A stretch of 64,000 bases of DNA from the NCBI GenBank assembly GCA_949297125.1, contig CASFRS010000020.1:20817-84816 (forward strand), in the 5' to 3' direction. Source of the DNA: an uncultured Bacteroidales bacterium (GTDB lineage Bacteria; Bacteroidota; Bacteroidia; Bacteroidales; G3-4614). How positions within the stretch are numbered: the first letter of the stretch is position 1; each line of letters begins with the position of its first letter. Made by a program: the position numbers and the translations under genes. A model generated the notes under the pieces. The model did no database searches, was not told the origin of the DNA, and worked only from the letters and a program-made list of their open reading frames with translations. Below are positions 33,618 through 42,213 of the stretch, in pieces.

Positions 33618-35036
33618 TTATTCCTTTTTTATATTGCTTCTGTAATAGTCGTAAAGGCCGAGAACCTTATCCACATAAGCCGAAGTCTCCACACCCTTGA
33701 AAACCCCGAAACGGCATACGGGGTCGTTGTAATATTCCGGATTATTCTTCATAAGGATTGCCTTGCCTACGTTGTCGTTCCAGACTTCGGGGTTCATGCC
33801 GTACTTGTCGGCAAGGGCAATGGCGTCCAGAACGTGCCCTATGCCGGAATTGTACGAGGCTATGATGAATTTCAGCCGTTCGTCCTTGTCCTTGACCCTC
33901 CCGGCGAACGACCGTTCGAGCGAGGCTATGTATCGGCAGGCTGCGGCAATATTGTGTTCGTTGCTGTCCGTGTCCCAGCCTTCATCGCTGAACCCTTTTG
34001 CCGTTTGGGGCATAAGCTGCATTATTCCCCTTGCTCCTGCCCAGGAAACAAGAGTGGAATCGAACTTCGATTCCGAGTAGGCCATGGCCGCAAGCAGTTT
34101 CCAGTCCCAACCGATTGTGGCGGCGTACTTCTTGAACAGGTCGTCGTATGGCGAAATTATGCCGTCCTTGAGCGAAATGGCCGATCCGGCTGTCGATATG
34201 CGGGAGTGTCCGAATTTGTTTATCCTGAAATATTTCCTCATATCGGACAGATACTTCTTTTCAAGATTGTTGGCCTTGACCCACGAGTCGATGCTGTCGG
34301 CCAGTTCGCTGTTCTTCTTCATTACCAGCCATGCGCTGCGCTGTTCAAAACTTACATTGACCGATATGTCTATGTTCCTGTACACCCCTTTGTACAGAGT
34401 GGCGGTAAGGTTGTCGGCGATAGTGTAGTCTATTTCCCCCTTTGCAACAGCATCTATAAACTCGTCGATAGAGGCTGCCGTGTCGTTAATGGCGTATTTC
34501 ATGGTTATCTTCCCGCCGAGCTCCTTGCCCAGGTTCTGTGTCCGCAGTTCGTACTTCGAGCCTCTCTCGACATAAACGGTTTTCCCGATAAGGTCCGGAA
34601 CCCGGTCCAGTCTCGACGTGTCCCTGCGCTGTACGAGAACCTGATGCGTAACAGTTTCGGGCCCGCAATATCTGAAAAGGAACTTCCTCCTGAGCAGGAC
34701 AGGCATGTCGTAGGCTATTACATCCCCTTTGCCCTCGCGCAGGAGTTCGGTAAGTTCTTCAAACTTGTTGGCCGTAACTATTTCCATTTCCAGGCCGTGC
34801 AGGTCGGCGAACTGTTTGGCCAGGCTGTATTCGTACCCCATCTCTTTGTTGCGGTATATGAAATACGATGTGGGATTGTACATGGTGATGACCCTTATTA
34901 CTCCCGACTCTTTGATTTCGCACCAGTTCCTTGCTTTGCTTTTCCTTTGTCTGTCGCTTCTGTTGCAACTGCCGATTGCGAGCAAGGCCGCCAGGGCGGA
35001 AAACAAAAATATCAGGCTGAAAGCTTTGAATTTCAT
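33618..35036 (-). CDS. mltF: Membrane-bound lytic murein transglycosylase F
   Basis: A 472-residue lipoprotein (Cys24 in AIGSCNRS) that cleaves glycan strands of peptidoglycan to 1,6-anhydroMurNAc ends. The N-terminal half is a solute-binding-protein-like regulatory domain (GVIRVITMYNPTSYFIYRNKEMGYEYSLAKQFA), and the C-terminal half is an SLT domain with AYSESKFD (catalytic Glu), GARGIMQLMP and AYNSGIGHV. Domain order and length match MltF. The peptide deformylase-like gene lies 95 bases upstream in the same direction and may share its transcript. Confidence 0.95.
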   Translation of the reverse strand: MKFKAFSLIFLFSALAALLAIGSCNRSDRQRKSKARNWCEIKESGVIRVITMYNPTSYFIYRNKEMGYEYSLAKQFADLHGLEMEIVTANKFEELTELLREGKGDVIAYDMPVLLRRKFLFRYCGPETVTHQVLVQRRDTSRLDRVPDLIGKTVYVERGSKYELRTQNLGKELGGKITMKYAINDTAASIDEFIDAVAKGEIDYTIADNLTATLYKGVYRNIDISVNVSFEQRSAWLVMKKNSELADSIDSWVKANNLEKKYLSDMRKYFRINKFGHSRISTAGSAISLKDGIISPYDDLFKKYAATIGWDWKLLAAMAYSESKFDSTLVSWAGARGIMQLMPQTAKGFSDEGWDTDSNEHNIAAACRYIASLERSFAGRVKDKDERLKFIIASYNSGIGHVLDAIALADKYGMNPEVWNDNVGKAILMKNNPEYYNDPVCRFGVFKGVETSAYVDKVLGLYDYYRSNIKKE

Positions 35037-35131
35037 CAGGCTGGGAAATTGAATGGTGTAACAATAAAACGTGTAGCATCATGAACCGGAAGCACTACCC
35101 GGCAGCTAACCGCTGTCGGGTGGCATCGCAT

Positions 35132-35758
35132 CTATTGCACGCTTTCCGTTTCAGAGGCTATATCGGTATAAAGACGCCCGTTCAGGTGATCCGTTTCGTG
35201 CTGGAATATTACGGCGGTATAACCCGACACGGTTTCTTCTCTTTCTTCAAAGGTCTTGCTGTCGCGATAGCGGAGGGTTATTTCGGCCGCCCTTGCAACG
35301 CGCCCCCTCATTCCCGGAACCGACAGGCACCCCTCGATTCCCGATATTTTGTTCCCGGAGTAAAAAACAATCTCCGGATTGACATATACTTCAAACGGCT
35401 CGCCCTCTTTGTCGAAACGTTGTACCGCAATTATCCTGCGCAGTATCCCTACCTGAGGTGCGGCAATTCCCACACCTTCATTATCGGGGTCATTTACAGT
35501 GGCCAGCATGCGGTTTACGAGAAGGGAAAAATCGGGCGAAGTGAGCATCTCTTCCTGAACCGCAGCCGATTTGCTGCGCAGCAATACCGAATCGGCTGGG
35601 TTATCGACGGTGTACAGACGCATTATGCCCGTCCCGCCGGCATGGATTACCAGCAGTTCATTTTCCGAAAACACTCCGGTTACCGATTTACACCCCGAGA
35701 ACGCACACATTGCACTGAAAAATATACTTAACGGTAATAGTTTTAAGCGAAAAGACAT
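35132..35758 (-). CDS. def: Peptide deformylase with an N-terminal lipoprotein-type signal
   Basis: A 208-residue protein. Residues 85-200 contain all three deformylase motifs: GVGIAAPQ (95-102), EGCLS with metal ligand Cys144, and QHETDH with ligands His187 and His191. Normal deformylases begin at the cytosolic domain and have about 170-185 residues. This one carries a basic-hydrophobic leader (MSFRLKLLPLSIFFSAMCAFSGC, Cys23) that looks like a lipoprotein signal peptide. The ATG at 35756-35758 has a GGAGG-type ribosome binding site; an upstream ATG (35788) would only lengthen the hydrophobic part. A housekeeping deformylase must exist elsewhere if this one is exported. Cytosolic location with an odd N-terminus is the alternative. 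Confidence 0.85.
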   Translation of the reverse strand: MSFRLKLLPLSIFFSAMCAFSGCKSVTGVFSENELLVIHAGGTGIMRLYTVDNPADSVLLRSKSAAVQEEMLTSPDFSLLVNRMLATVNDPDNEGVGIAAPQVGILRRIIAVQRFDKEGEPFEVYVNPEIVFYSGNKISGIEGCLSVPGMRGRVARAAEITLRYRDSKTFEEREETVSGYTAVIFQHETDHLNGRLYTDIASETESVQ

Positions 35759-35933
35759 AACCCCTCCAATAAATAAAACATAAAACAAGAAATGCCGGAT
35801 TCCCTGCCGGCGGTATGCCGTGTCTTTCTCCTCGCTTGTCCGGTCTGCGGGTCGGAACGGCCGGCACCACTTTGCTGCCTGTGGCAGCGAAGACAGGCCT
35901 CACTCGGCATAATCAAATTAAAACTCTGTTTTA

Positions 35934-35964
35934 TTTGCTTCTGCTCTCGTTTGCACTATCTTTG
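35934..35964 (+). promoter_or_regulatory. Promoter of the Dabb-amylase operon
   Basis: TTTG (35934-35937), 19 bases, TATCTTTG (35957-35964): a perfect consensus match. The leader to the first start codon is about 100 bases. Confidence 0.8.
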
Positions 35965-36067
35965 CAGGTTGAACGATGACAGTCTGCAGCGGGCTGCCCC
36001 GCGATATGCGTAAAAATGAGTCCCGCCTCTGGCTGTCGCTAACACAAAGATACAAATATAAATTAAA

Positions 36068-36367
36068 ATGGTAAAGCACATAGTATTATTTAAGGTAAAG
36101 GAGTTCCCTACTCCCGAAGAGAAGCGGGCTTTGCTCGAACGGTTCCGCGATGCCCTGTTGGCACTGCCTCCCAAGATTCCCTATCTCGTATCGATAGAAG
36201 CCCAGATAAATGAAAACCCGGCCGAAAGTTTCGACCTGGCGCTGACAACCGTATTTGAGAATTTCGACGACCTTGCGGCTTATGCCGTCCATCCCGACCA
36301 TGTGGCGGCCGCGTCCATATTCAAGTCGGCGGCTGCTGGCAGGGCGTGCGTTGATTATACATTTTGA
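36068..36367 (+). CDS. Dabb (stress-responsive A/B barrel) domain protein
   Basis: A 99-residue protein made of a single Dabb domain: VKHIVLFKVKEFPTPEEK at the start, LVSIEAQIN, and the HPDHVAAASIFK motif near the end. These dimeric ferredoxin-like proteins occur in many contexts and the ligand here is unknown. It is cotranscribed with the GH13 gene, which begins 17 bases after its stop. Confidence 0.88.
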   Translation: MVKHIVLFKVKEFPTPEEKRALLERFRDALLALPPKIPYLVSIEAQINENPAESFDLALTTVFENFDDLAAYAVHPDHVAAASIFKSAAAGRACVDYTF

Positions 36368-36384
36368 GTTTTGAAACGGAGCAG

Positions 36385-38064
36385 ATGGAGAGGATAGTGA
36401 TATATCAGGTGTTGACGAGGTTGTTCGGCAATACCGATTCGACCTGCAAGCCTTCGGGTACGATAGAGGAGAACGGTTGCGGCAAGTTTGCCGACTTTAC
36501 CGATGCAATACTCAAGTCCATCAAGGAGTTGAGCGTAACCCATATATGGTATACGGGAGTAATAGAACATGCAACGGCAACGGACTATTCGCGATACGGC
36601 ATAACCCCCGACAACAAGTATGTCGTAAAAGGTCTGGCCGGCAGTCCGTATGCGATAAAAGACTATTACGACGTGGACCCCGACCTTGCGACGGACGTTC
36701 CGGACAGGATGCGGGAATTCGAGCAGCTTGTCGGGCGCACGCATGCTGCGGGAATGAAGGTGATAATCGATTTTGTGCCCAACCACGTGGCCCGCAGGTA
36801 CGATTCCGATTCCACACCCTCCGACAGGCGTCCCATAGGAGCAGACGACAATACTAAACTGAACTTCTCATCCTCAAACAATTTCTATTATATGCCCGGG
36901 ACTAAATTTTCCCCCACGTTTTATATAGGCGAGGGGAAGACCCGCTATAGCGAGTCCCCGGCCAAGGTAACCGGTAACGACTGCTTTACCCCGTCCCCGT
37001 CGGTAAACGACTGGTACGAGACAGTAAAACTCAACTACGGAATAGACTACATGAGCGGAACGAAACATTTCTGTCCATGCCCCGATACGTGGATAAAAAT
37101 GCGCGATATCCTGCTGTTTTGGGCGTCCAAAGGTGTGGACGCATTCCGTTGCGACATGGCAGAAATGGTCCCTGTAGAGTTCTGGCAGTGGTGCATAGCC
37201 GAGGTGAAACAGGCGTACCCCGAGATTATTTTCATAGCAGAAGTGTACAATCCGCTGTTGTACAGGTCGTATACCGAAACAGGCGGGTTCGACTACCTGT
37301 ACGACAAGGTCGGGCTGTACGATACGTTGCGTGCCGTATTGACCGGGATGCGTTCGGCCGAAGCCATAACATGGTGGTGGCAGTCGTTGGGCGAGAAACT
37401 GAAGGACAACATGCTGCATTTTACCGAGAACCATGACGAACAACGCATGGCTTCGCCCCAGTTTGCCGGAGACGCCCAACGGGCTTTCCCGCTCTTTGCC
37501 CTGTCGGCACTTGTAGACAGGTGTCCCGTAATGCTCTATTTCGGGCAGGAACTGGGCGAGAAGGGGACCGACGCCGAAGGCTTCAGCGGTGCGGACGGAA
37601 GGACAACGATATTCGACTATTGGAGTCTGTCAACCGTAAGGAAATGGGTGTCAAAGGGTGTCAGGGGACTTTCGCCTAAAGAAAAGGCCCTGCGGAACAG
37701 ATACAAGAAACTGCTCGCCGTGGCAACCCGCGAGAAGGGAATAGCCGAAGGCGGGTTCTTCGACATGATGTATGCCAACCACAACGTGCCCGGCTTCGAC
37801 ATATCGCGCAACTATCTCTTTGCCCGTCGTTCGGAGGAGGCTCTGTACATTATATGTACCTGTTTCGGTCCCGGTTCCGTAAGCGCCGACATACGCATCC
37901 CGTCGCACATGTTTGAATACTGGGACATGGAAGAGGGCGATTATCAGTGTACCGAACTTTTTACCGGAGAATCGCGGCAGGCGGCCATTCTTCCCGACGG
38001 AGCGTTCGGTATAGCCGCATCCCCTTACAGTACAACAGTTTGGAAATGCGTCAGAAAAAAATAG
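36385..38064 (+). CDS. Alpha-amylase family glycoside hydrolase (GH13)
   Basis: A 559-residue enzyme with a GH13 barrel. Region I is VIIDFVPNHVA, region II VDAFRCDMAEMV with nucleophile Asp257, region III IFIAEVYN with Glu286, and region IV FTENHDEQR with Asp351. A C-terminal beta domain ends in STTVWKC. There is no signal peptide, so it acts in the cytoplasm, perhaps on glycogen or imported maltodextrins. The longest frame begins at TTG (36364) overlapping the Dabb gene, but the ATG at 36385 with GGAG upstream starts MERIVIYQVLTRLFG, the usual family N-terminus. Confidence 0.93.
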   Translation: MERIVIYQVLTRLFGNTDSTCKPSGTIEENGCGKFADFTDAILKSIKELSVTHIWYTGVIEHATATDYSRYGITPDNKYVVKGLAGSPYAIKDYYDVDPDLATDVPDRMREFEQLVGRTHAAGMKVIIDFVPNHVARRYDSDSTPSDRRPIGADDNTKLNFSSSNNFYYMPGTKFSPTFYIGEGKTRYSESPAKVTGNDCFTPSPSVNDWYETVKLNYGIDYMSGTKHFCPCPDTWIKMRDILLFWASKGVDAFRCDMAEMVPVEFWQWCIAEVKQAYPEIIFIAEVYNPLLYRSYTETGGFDYLYDKVGLYDTLRAVLTGMRSAEAITWWWQSLGEKLKDNMLHFTENHDEQRMASPQFAGDAQRAFPLFALSALVDRCPVMLYFGQELGEKGTDAEGFSGADGRTTIFDYWSLSTVRKWVSKGVRGLSPKEKALRNRYKKLLAVATREKGIAEGGFFDMMYANHNVPGFDISRNYLFARRSEEALYIICTCFGPGSVSADIRIPSHMFEYWDMEEGDYQCTELFTGESRQAAILPDGAFGIAASPYSTTVWKCVRKK

Positions 38065-38097
38065 AAAAATAAAACAAAAAGAACCGCAGTAAATTAT

Positions 38098-38105
38098 TAC
38101 TTTTG
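38098..38105 (+). promoter_or_regulatory. -7 element of prs
   Basis: TACTTTTG, 39 bases before the prs start. No TTTG at the -33 position. Confidence 0.5.
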
Positions 38106-38144
38106 CAGTTCCAAGTATAACAAACGGTAAACCAAATAATCTAT

Positions 38145-39083
38145 ATGGTAAAAGAAGCTCCGGTGAAAGTATTTGCAGGGACAAATACGCGCCAATTGGC
38201 CGAAAAAATATGCAACAGTTTAGGGTGTCCGCTCGGAAATATGAATATACAGCATTTTGCCGACGGCGAGTTTGTGGTATCGTTCGAGGAGTCGATAAGG
38301 GGATGCGAGGTCTATCTGGTACAGTCCACTTTCCCCAATTCCGACAACCTTATGGAACTTCTGTTGATGATAGACGCGGCGAAACGCGCATCGGCGAAAT
38401 CGGTAATAGCCGTAGTCCCGTATTTCGGCTGGGCACGTCAGGACAGGAAGGACAAACCCCGCGTGTCGATAGCCGCAAAACTCATAGCCGACCTGTTGAG
38501 CGTAGCCGGAATAGACCGTCTCATAACCATGGACCTGCACGCCGACCAGATACAAGGTTTCTTCAATGTGCCGGTAGACCACCTTTATGCGTCGTCCGAG
38601 TTCGTCAAGTACATAGCTTCCCTCAAACTCAAGGATATGGTAATAGCTTCTCCCGATGTCGGTGGCTCGAAGCGTGCCAACTCGTATGCCAAATACTTCG
38701 GCGTGCCTTTGGTATTGTGCCACAAGTCGAGGGCAAAGGCCAACGAAGTGGAGAGCATGACAGTAATAGGCGATGTGCAGGACAAGAATGTGATATTGGT
38801 GGACGATATGGTTGATACGGCAGGGACGATAACCAAAGCGGCCGACCTTATGATTGACCGCGGGGCGAAATCGGTACGTGCACTGGCAAGCCACGCTGTA
38901 ATGTCCGACCCCGCATCGCAGAGGGTAACCGATTCAAAAATGACGGAGATGATATTTACCGACAGCATACCGTTCAACAAGAACTGCCCCAAGGTACATA
39001 TAATAAGTATTGCCGATATGTTTGCCGAGACAATACGCAGGGCGCACAACAACGAATCGATAAGTTCGCAGTACATAATCTGA
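38145..39083 (+). CDS. prs: Ribose-phosphate pyrophosphokinase
   Basis: A 312-residue cytoplasmic enzyme making PRPP from ribose 5-phosphate and ATP for nucleotide, His and Trp synthesis. Motifs are FADGEFVVSFEESIRG, PYFGWARQDRKDKPR (ATP loop), TMDLHADQIQGFF and the PRPP-binding VILVDDMVDTAGTI. The length is that of class I PRPP synthetases. It has its own -7 element and a strong terminator. Confidence 0.97.
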   Translation: MVKEAPVKVFAGTNTRQLAEKICNSLGCPLGNMNIQHFADGEFVVSFEESIRGCEVYLVQSTFPNSDNLMELLLMIDAAKRASAKSVIAVVPYFGWARQDRKDKPRVSIAAKLIADLLSVAGIDRLITMDLHADQIQGFFNVPVDHLYASSEFVKYIASLKLKDMVIASPDVGGSKRANSYAKYFGVPLVLCHKSRAKANEVESMTVIGDVQDKNVILVDDMVDTAGTITKAADLMIDRGAKSVRALASHAVMSDPASQRVTDSKMTEMIFTDSIPFNKNCPKVHIISIADMFAETIRRAHNNESISSQYII

Positions 39084-39135
39084 CAATATCGGATTGCTGG
39101 TTCAAGAAACGGACTGTTAAGATAAATAACAGTAT

Positions 39136-39173
39136 AAAAGAGAAATTTCCTTAGGGGAAATTTCTCTTTTTTT
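39136..39173 (+). terminator. Terminator of prs
   Basis: AAAGAGAAATTTCC, loop TTAG, GGAAATTTCTCTTT and further T: a classic intrinsic terminator about 53 bases after the stop codon. Confidence 0.9.
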
Positions 39174-39283
39174 GTCCGTGAGGGATGTATTTTGCTTGTG
39201 TGTATACTCTTGATATTTAGTGTATTAAAGTTCTTGTGATGCTAATTGTCGTGTAAAAATGGAACTAATTCCCGAAAAATGCG

Positions 39284-39291
39284 TACTTTTG
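39284..39291 (+). promoter_or_regulatory. -7 element of the PCMD-barrel pair
   Basis: TACTTTTG followed by GCGCACC, 26 bases before the start codon of the PCMD gene. The -33 region has no clear TTTG. Confidence 0.5.
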
Positions 39292-39316
39292 CGCACCGAT
39301 ACAAAAAAACAATCAT

Positions 39317-40528
39317 ATGAAACTTCTGAGAAAAGAATTTATGCGTTTGGCGGTATTTATATTCACGGCAACCGCACTTGCCGGGTGTATAAAAGACGAA
39401 CTGCCCAACGCGGAAGCGGACATATTGGACGTGGTATTGAGCGGCGAAGACAATGAACGCATATTGACAAAAAAGATAGATTTGAATTCGGTAACGATAT
39501 TTGTCGACCCAGCATTCAACGTAAGCAACATAACCCCGGTATATATCCTGTCGGAAGGTGCACGCATAACCGAGGGGGGCGACATAACCGACTTTACTTC
39601 TCCCCGGAATGTAAAAGTCCTGTCGGAAGACGGCAAATGGAGCAAGACGTACAGGGTTATATTTGCTGCAATGAAGCTTCCCACGGAGTACAGATTCGAT
39701 TATTGGGAGCAGAAGAGCAGCAACCGGAATTATGAAGAGGCTTTTGAACGGGTAGACAACGGGTACGGCGAAATAACGAACCTGTATATGTGGGCATCCG
39801 GAAATTCCGGATATGCGATAGCCAACTCGAAAGCTCCAGCAAACGGTTATCCCACATTCAAAACTCCCGATTGCCAGGAGGGTCTTTATGCCGCATGCAT
39901 GCAGACACTGTGGGTAGGGCCGGCAGGGCAGGGCAGTCCTATTGCGGCCGGCAGTCTCTTTATCGGAGAGTTCTCCGGGAAGGGGATAAACATAATGCGC
40001 GAGCCGATGAAAGCGACGCGTTTCGGCCTTCCGTTCGACAAGAAACCCAAAACGTTCAAATTCTGGTTCAAGTACAAGTCGGCAGGCGACATGTATACGT
40101 ACGACAGCGACGGGAACAAGACCGGATTGTACCCCGACCCGCTTACGGGCGACACGCGCGATTACTGTGCGGCATACGCAATCCTCTTCGACAACGTAAA
40201 GGCTGCCGAGATTGACCCCGAACACCGCAATTACCTTGACGGCAATTCTATCCTGTCGAGCGAGGCGGAGGTCGGCAGGGCGATACTTACCGACAATGAC
40301 AAGTTCGGGACAGGCGATGCTTACATGTACAAGGAGATTCCCTTCACGTACAGCAAGAACGTCGATCCCGACAGGTTGAAAAACTACGAATACAGCCTGG
40401 CGATAGTGTTCTCGTCGAGTTACTACGGTGCCAGTTTCATCGGTGCGCTGGGAAGCATAATGTGGGTAGACAACGTAACATTGGAATGCTATCCCGAAGA
40501 GCCGGGAACAGGAGGAGTTAATCAGTAA
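39317..40528 (+). CDS. PCMD-domain lipoprotein
   Basis: A 403-residue exported lipoprotein (Cys24 in TALAGCIKDE). An N-terminal beta-sandwich-like region (to about residue 120) contains EADILDVVLSGED and DGKWSKTYRVIF, and is followed by the PCMD domain (putative carbohydrate metabolism domain) with YRFDYWE and the typical closing IMWVDNVTLECY. The domain is found mainly in Bacteroidetes and probably binds or processes glycans on the cell surface. The acidic residues after the lipobox could act in surface export. A small beta-barrel gene follows after 20 bases, suggesting that the two proteins work together in the outer membrane. Confidence 0.85.
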   Translation: MKLLRKEFMRLAVFIFTATALAGCIKDELPNAEADILDVVLSGEDNERILTKKIDLNSVTIFVDPAFNVSNITPVYILSEGARITEGGDITDFTSPRNVKVLSEDGKWSKTYRVIFAAMKLPTEYRFDYWEQKSSNRNYEEAFERVDNGYGEITNLYMWASGNSGYAIANSKAPANGYPTFKTPDCQEGLYAACMQTLWVGPAGQGSPIAAGSLFIGEFSGKGINIMREPMKATRFGLPFDKKPKTFKFWFKYKSAGDMYTYDSDGNKTGLYPDPLTGDTRDYCAAYAILFDNVKAAEIDPEHRNYLDGNSILSSEAEVGRAILTDNDKFGTGDAYMYKEIPFTYSKNVDPDRLKNYEYSLAIVFSSSYYGASFIGALGSIMWVDNVTLECYPEEPGTGGVNQ

Positions 40529-40548
40529 TGACCTAAAAAGCGAGAAAG

Positions 40549-41280
40549 ATGATAAAAAACAGTATAATGGCCATTGCCCTGTCGGTGATATCGGCAGTAT
40601 ATGGCAACATTGAAGCCAAAAATTTCGAGTTCAGCGCAAAAGCCGGAATCAATCTCGGGGGAACCTCCCCGATGGGACTGCCTGCCGAGATACGGGCAAT
40701 AAACATGTTCAAGCCCACATTCGCATTCTCCATAGAGGGCGATGTAAAACGCAATTTCAACGAAAAGTGGGGGCTTATGGCAGGAATCCGCTTTGAAGTC
40801 AAGGGGATGTCTACCGATGCAACCGTCAAGAACTATCAGATACTCCTTCAGTACGAAGGTTCGCCGATAGAAGGGGTGTTTACCGGCAATGTCGAGACAA
40901 AAGTGAAGAACAGTTACATAACGATACCCATAGCGGCGGTATACGATATATCCAAGCGGTGGTCGCTCCGTTTCGGCGGGTACATGTCGTTCATGGTGGA
41001 CGGCGAGTTCTCGGGCAACGCATATAACGGCTACATGCACGACGGTTCGCCGATAGGCGAGAGGATAGACAACGTAGACGCCCCGTACGACTTTTCGGAA
41101 GACATGCGCAAGATCGACGCCGGGGTACTGGTAGGGGCCGACTTCGTAGCATACAAGCACCTGCTTATATACGGCGACCTGGCATGGGGGTGCGTTCCTC
41201 TGTTCGATAAAGATTTTACGGCCCTGAGTTTCAATATGTACAACGTATATCTGAATCTCGGATTCGGATACCTATTCTGA
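40549..41280 (+). CDS. Outer-membrane beta-barrel protein (OMP_b-brl_2-like)
   Basis: A 243-residue barrel with a signal peptide (MIKNSIMAIALSVISAVYG). Strand patterns such as FEFSAKAGINLGG, WGLMAGIRFEVKGMST, SYITIPIAAVYDISKRWSLRFGGYMSFM and a terminal aromatic residue (FGYLF) are typical of eight-stranded PorT-like barrels. It is cotranscribed with the PCMD lipoprotein and ends 11 bases before metA. Function unknown. Confidence 0.82.
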   Translation: MIKNSIMAIALSVISAVYGNIEAKNFEFSAKAGINLGGTSPMGLPAEIRAINMFKPTFAFSIEGDVKRNFNEKWGLMAGIRFEVKGMSTDATVKNYQILLQYEGSPIEGVFTGNVETKVKNSYITIPIAAVYDISKRWSLRFGGYMSFMVDGEFSGNAYNGYMHDGSPIGERIDNVDAPYDFSEDMRKIDAGVLVGADFVAYKHLLIYGDLAWGCVPLFDKDFTALSFNMYNVYLNLGFGYLF

Positions 41281-41291
41281 TAATAAACAAG

Positions 41292-42209
41292 ATGCCATTA
41301 AACATTCCGGTAAATCTTCCGGCAGTCAAACTCCTGCGGCAGGAGAACATCTTCGTCATGGATTCCCAGCGGGCCGAAAAACAGGATATCCGTCCGTTGC
41401 GGCTTGTAATCCTCAATCTCATGCCGCTGAAGATAACTACCGAAACGGACCTGATACGCCTTCTGTCCAATACCCCTTTGCAGATAGAGGTGGATTTGAT
41501 GAAAATATCCGGGCATGTTTCCAAAAATACGCCGATAGAGCACATGATGGCCTTTTACAAGGACTTCAACGCCATAAAAGGCGATACGTACGACGGGATG
41601 ATAATAACCGGCGCCCCTGTCGAGCAACTCGATTACGAACAGGTAAACTACTGGGACGAGTTGGAGGAGATTATGGATTGGGCGCGTACGCACGTAACAT
41701 CCACGTTCTATATCTGCTGGGCGGCTCAGGCGGCACTTTACCATTATTACGGTATCCCCAAGTATCCGCTCGACTCCAAGCTGTTCGGCGTATTCAAGCA
41801 TACCGTAAACGACAAGCAGAACCCTATATTCCGCGGGTTCGACGATGAATTTTACGTGCCGCACAGCCGCCATTCCGAAATACGCCGCTGCGACCTGTCA
41901 AAGTGTCCCGAACTGACAATCCTTTCCGAAAGCGACGGGGCAGGAGTGTACATGATAATGGCCCGCGGCGGGCGCGAGGTGTATGTAACAGGCCATTCCG
42001 AATATTCGCCCAACACTTTGCGCGACGAATATTTCCGCGACAAGGAAAAAGGGTTGCCGATACAGATTCCGGAGAACTATTTCCCCGACAATGACCCGTC
42101 GCGCGAACCGGTAGTGAGGTGGAGAGCGCATGCAAACCTGTTGTTCACCAACTGGCTGAACTATTTCGTGTATCAGGAAACCCCGTACGATATAAAAACG
42201 ATCAGGTAA
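41292..42209 (+). CDS. metA: Homoserine O-acyltransferase (probably acetyl-CoA specific)
   Basis: A 305-residue MetA-family enzyme of methionine synthesis. The catalytic Cys142 (ICWAAQAALYHYYGI), His235 and Glu237 (VTGHSEYSP) are present. The residue that sets donor choice, position 111 in the TGAPVE motif, is Glu. In the family, Glu111 goes with acetyl-CoA (as in Bacillus cereus) and Gly111 with succinyl-CoA (as in E. coli). The product is therefore likely O-acetylhomoserine despite the usual name homoserine O-succinyltransferase. It lies 11 bases after the barrel gene and 4 bases before the U32 gene; no SAM riboswitch is visible. Confidence 0.95.
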   Translation: MPLNIPVNLPAVKLLRQENIFVMDSQRAEKQDIRPLRLVILNLMPLKITTETDLIRLLSNTPLQIEVDLMKISGHVSKNTPIEHMMAFYKDFNAIKGDTYDGMIITGAPVEQLDYEQVNYWDELEEIMDWARTHVTSTFYICWAAQAALYHYYGIPKYPLDSKLFGVFKHTVNDKQNPIFRGFDDEFYVPHSRHSEIRRCDLSKCPELTILSESDGAGVYMIMARGGREVYVTGHSEYSPNTLRDEYFRDKEKGLPIQIPENYFPDNDPSREPVVRWRAHANLLFTNWLNYFVYQETPYDIKTIR

Positions 42210-42213
42210 AGGT

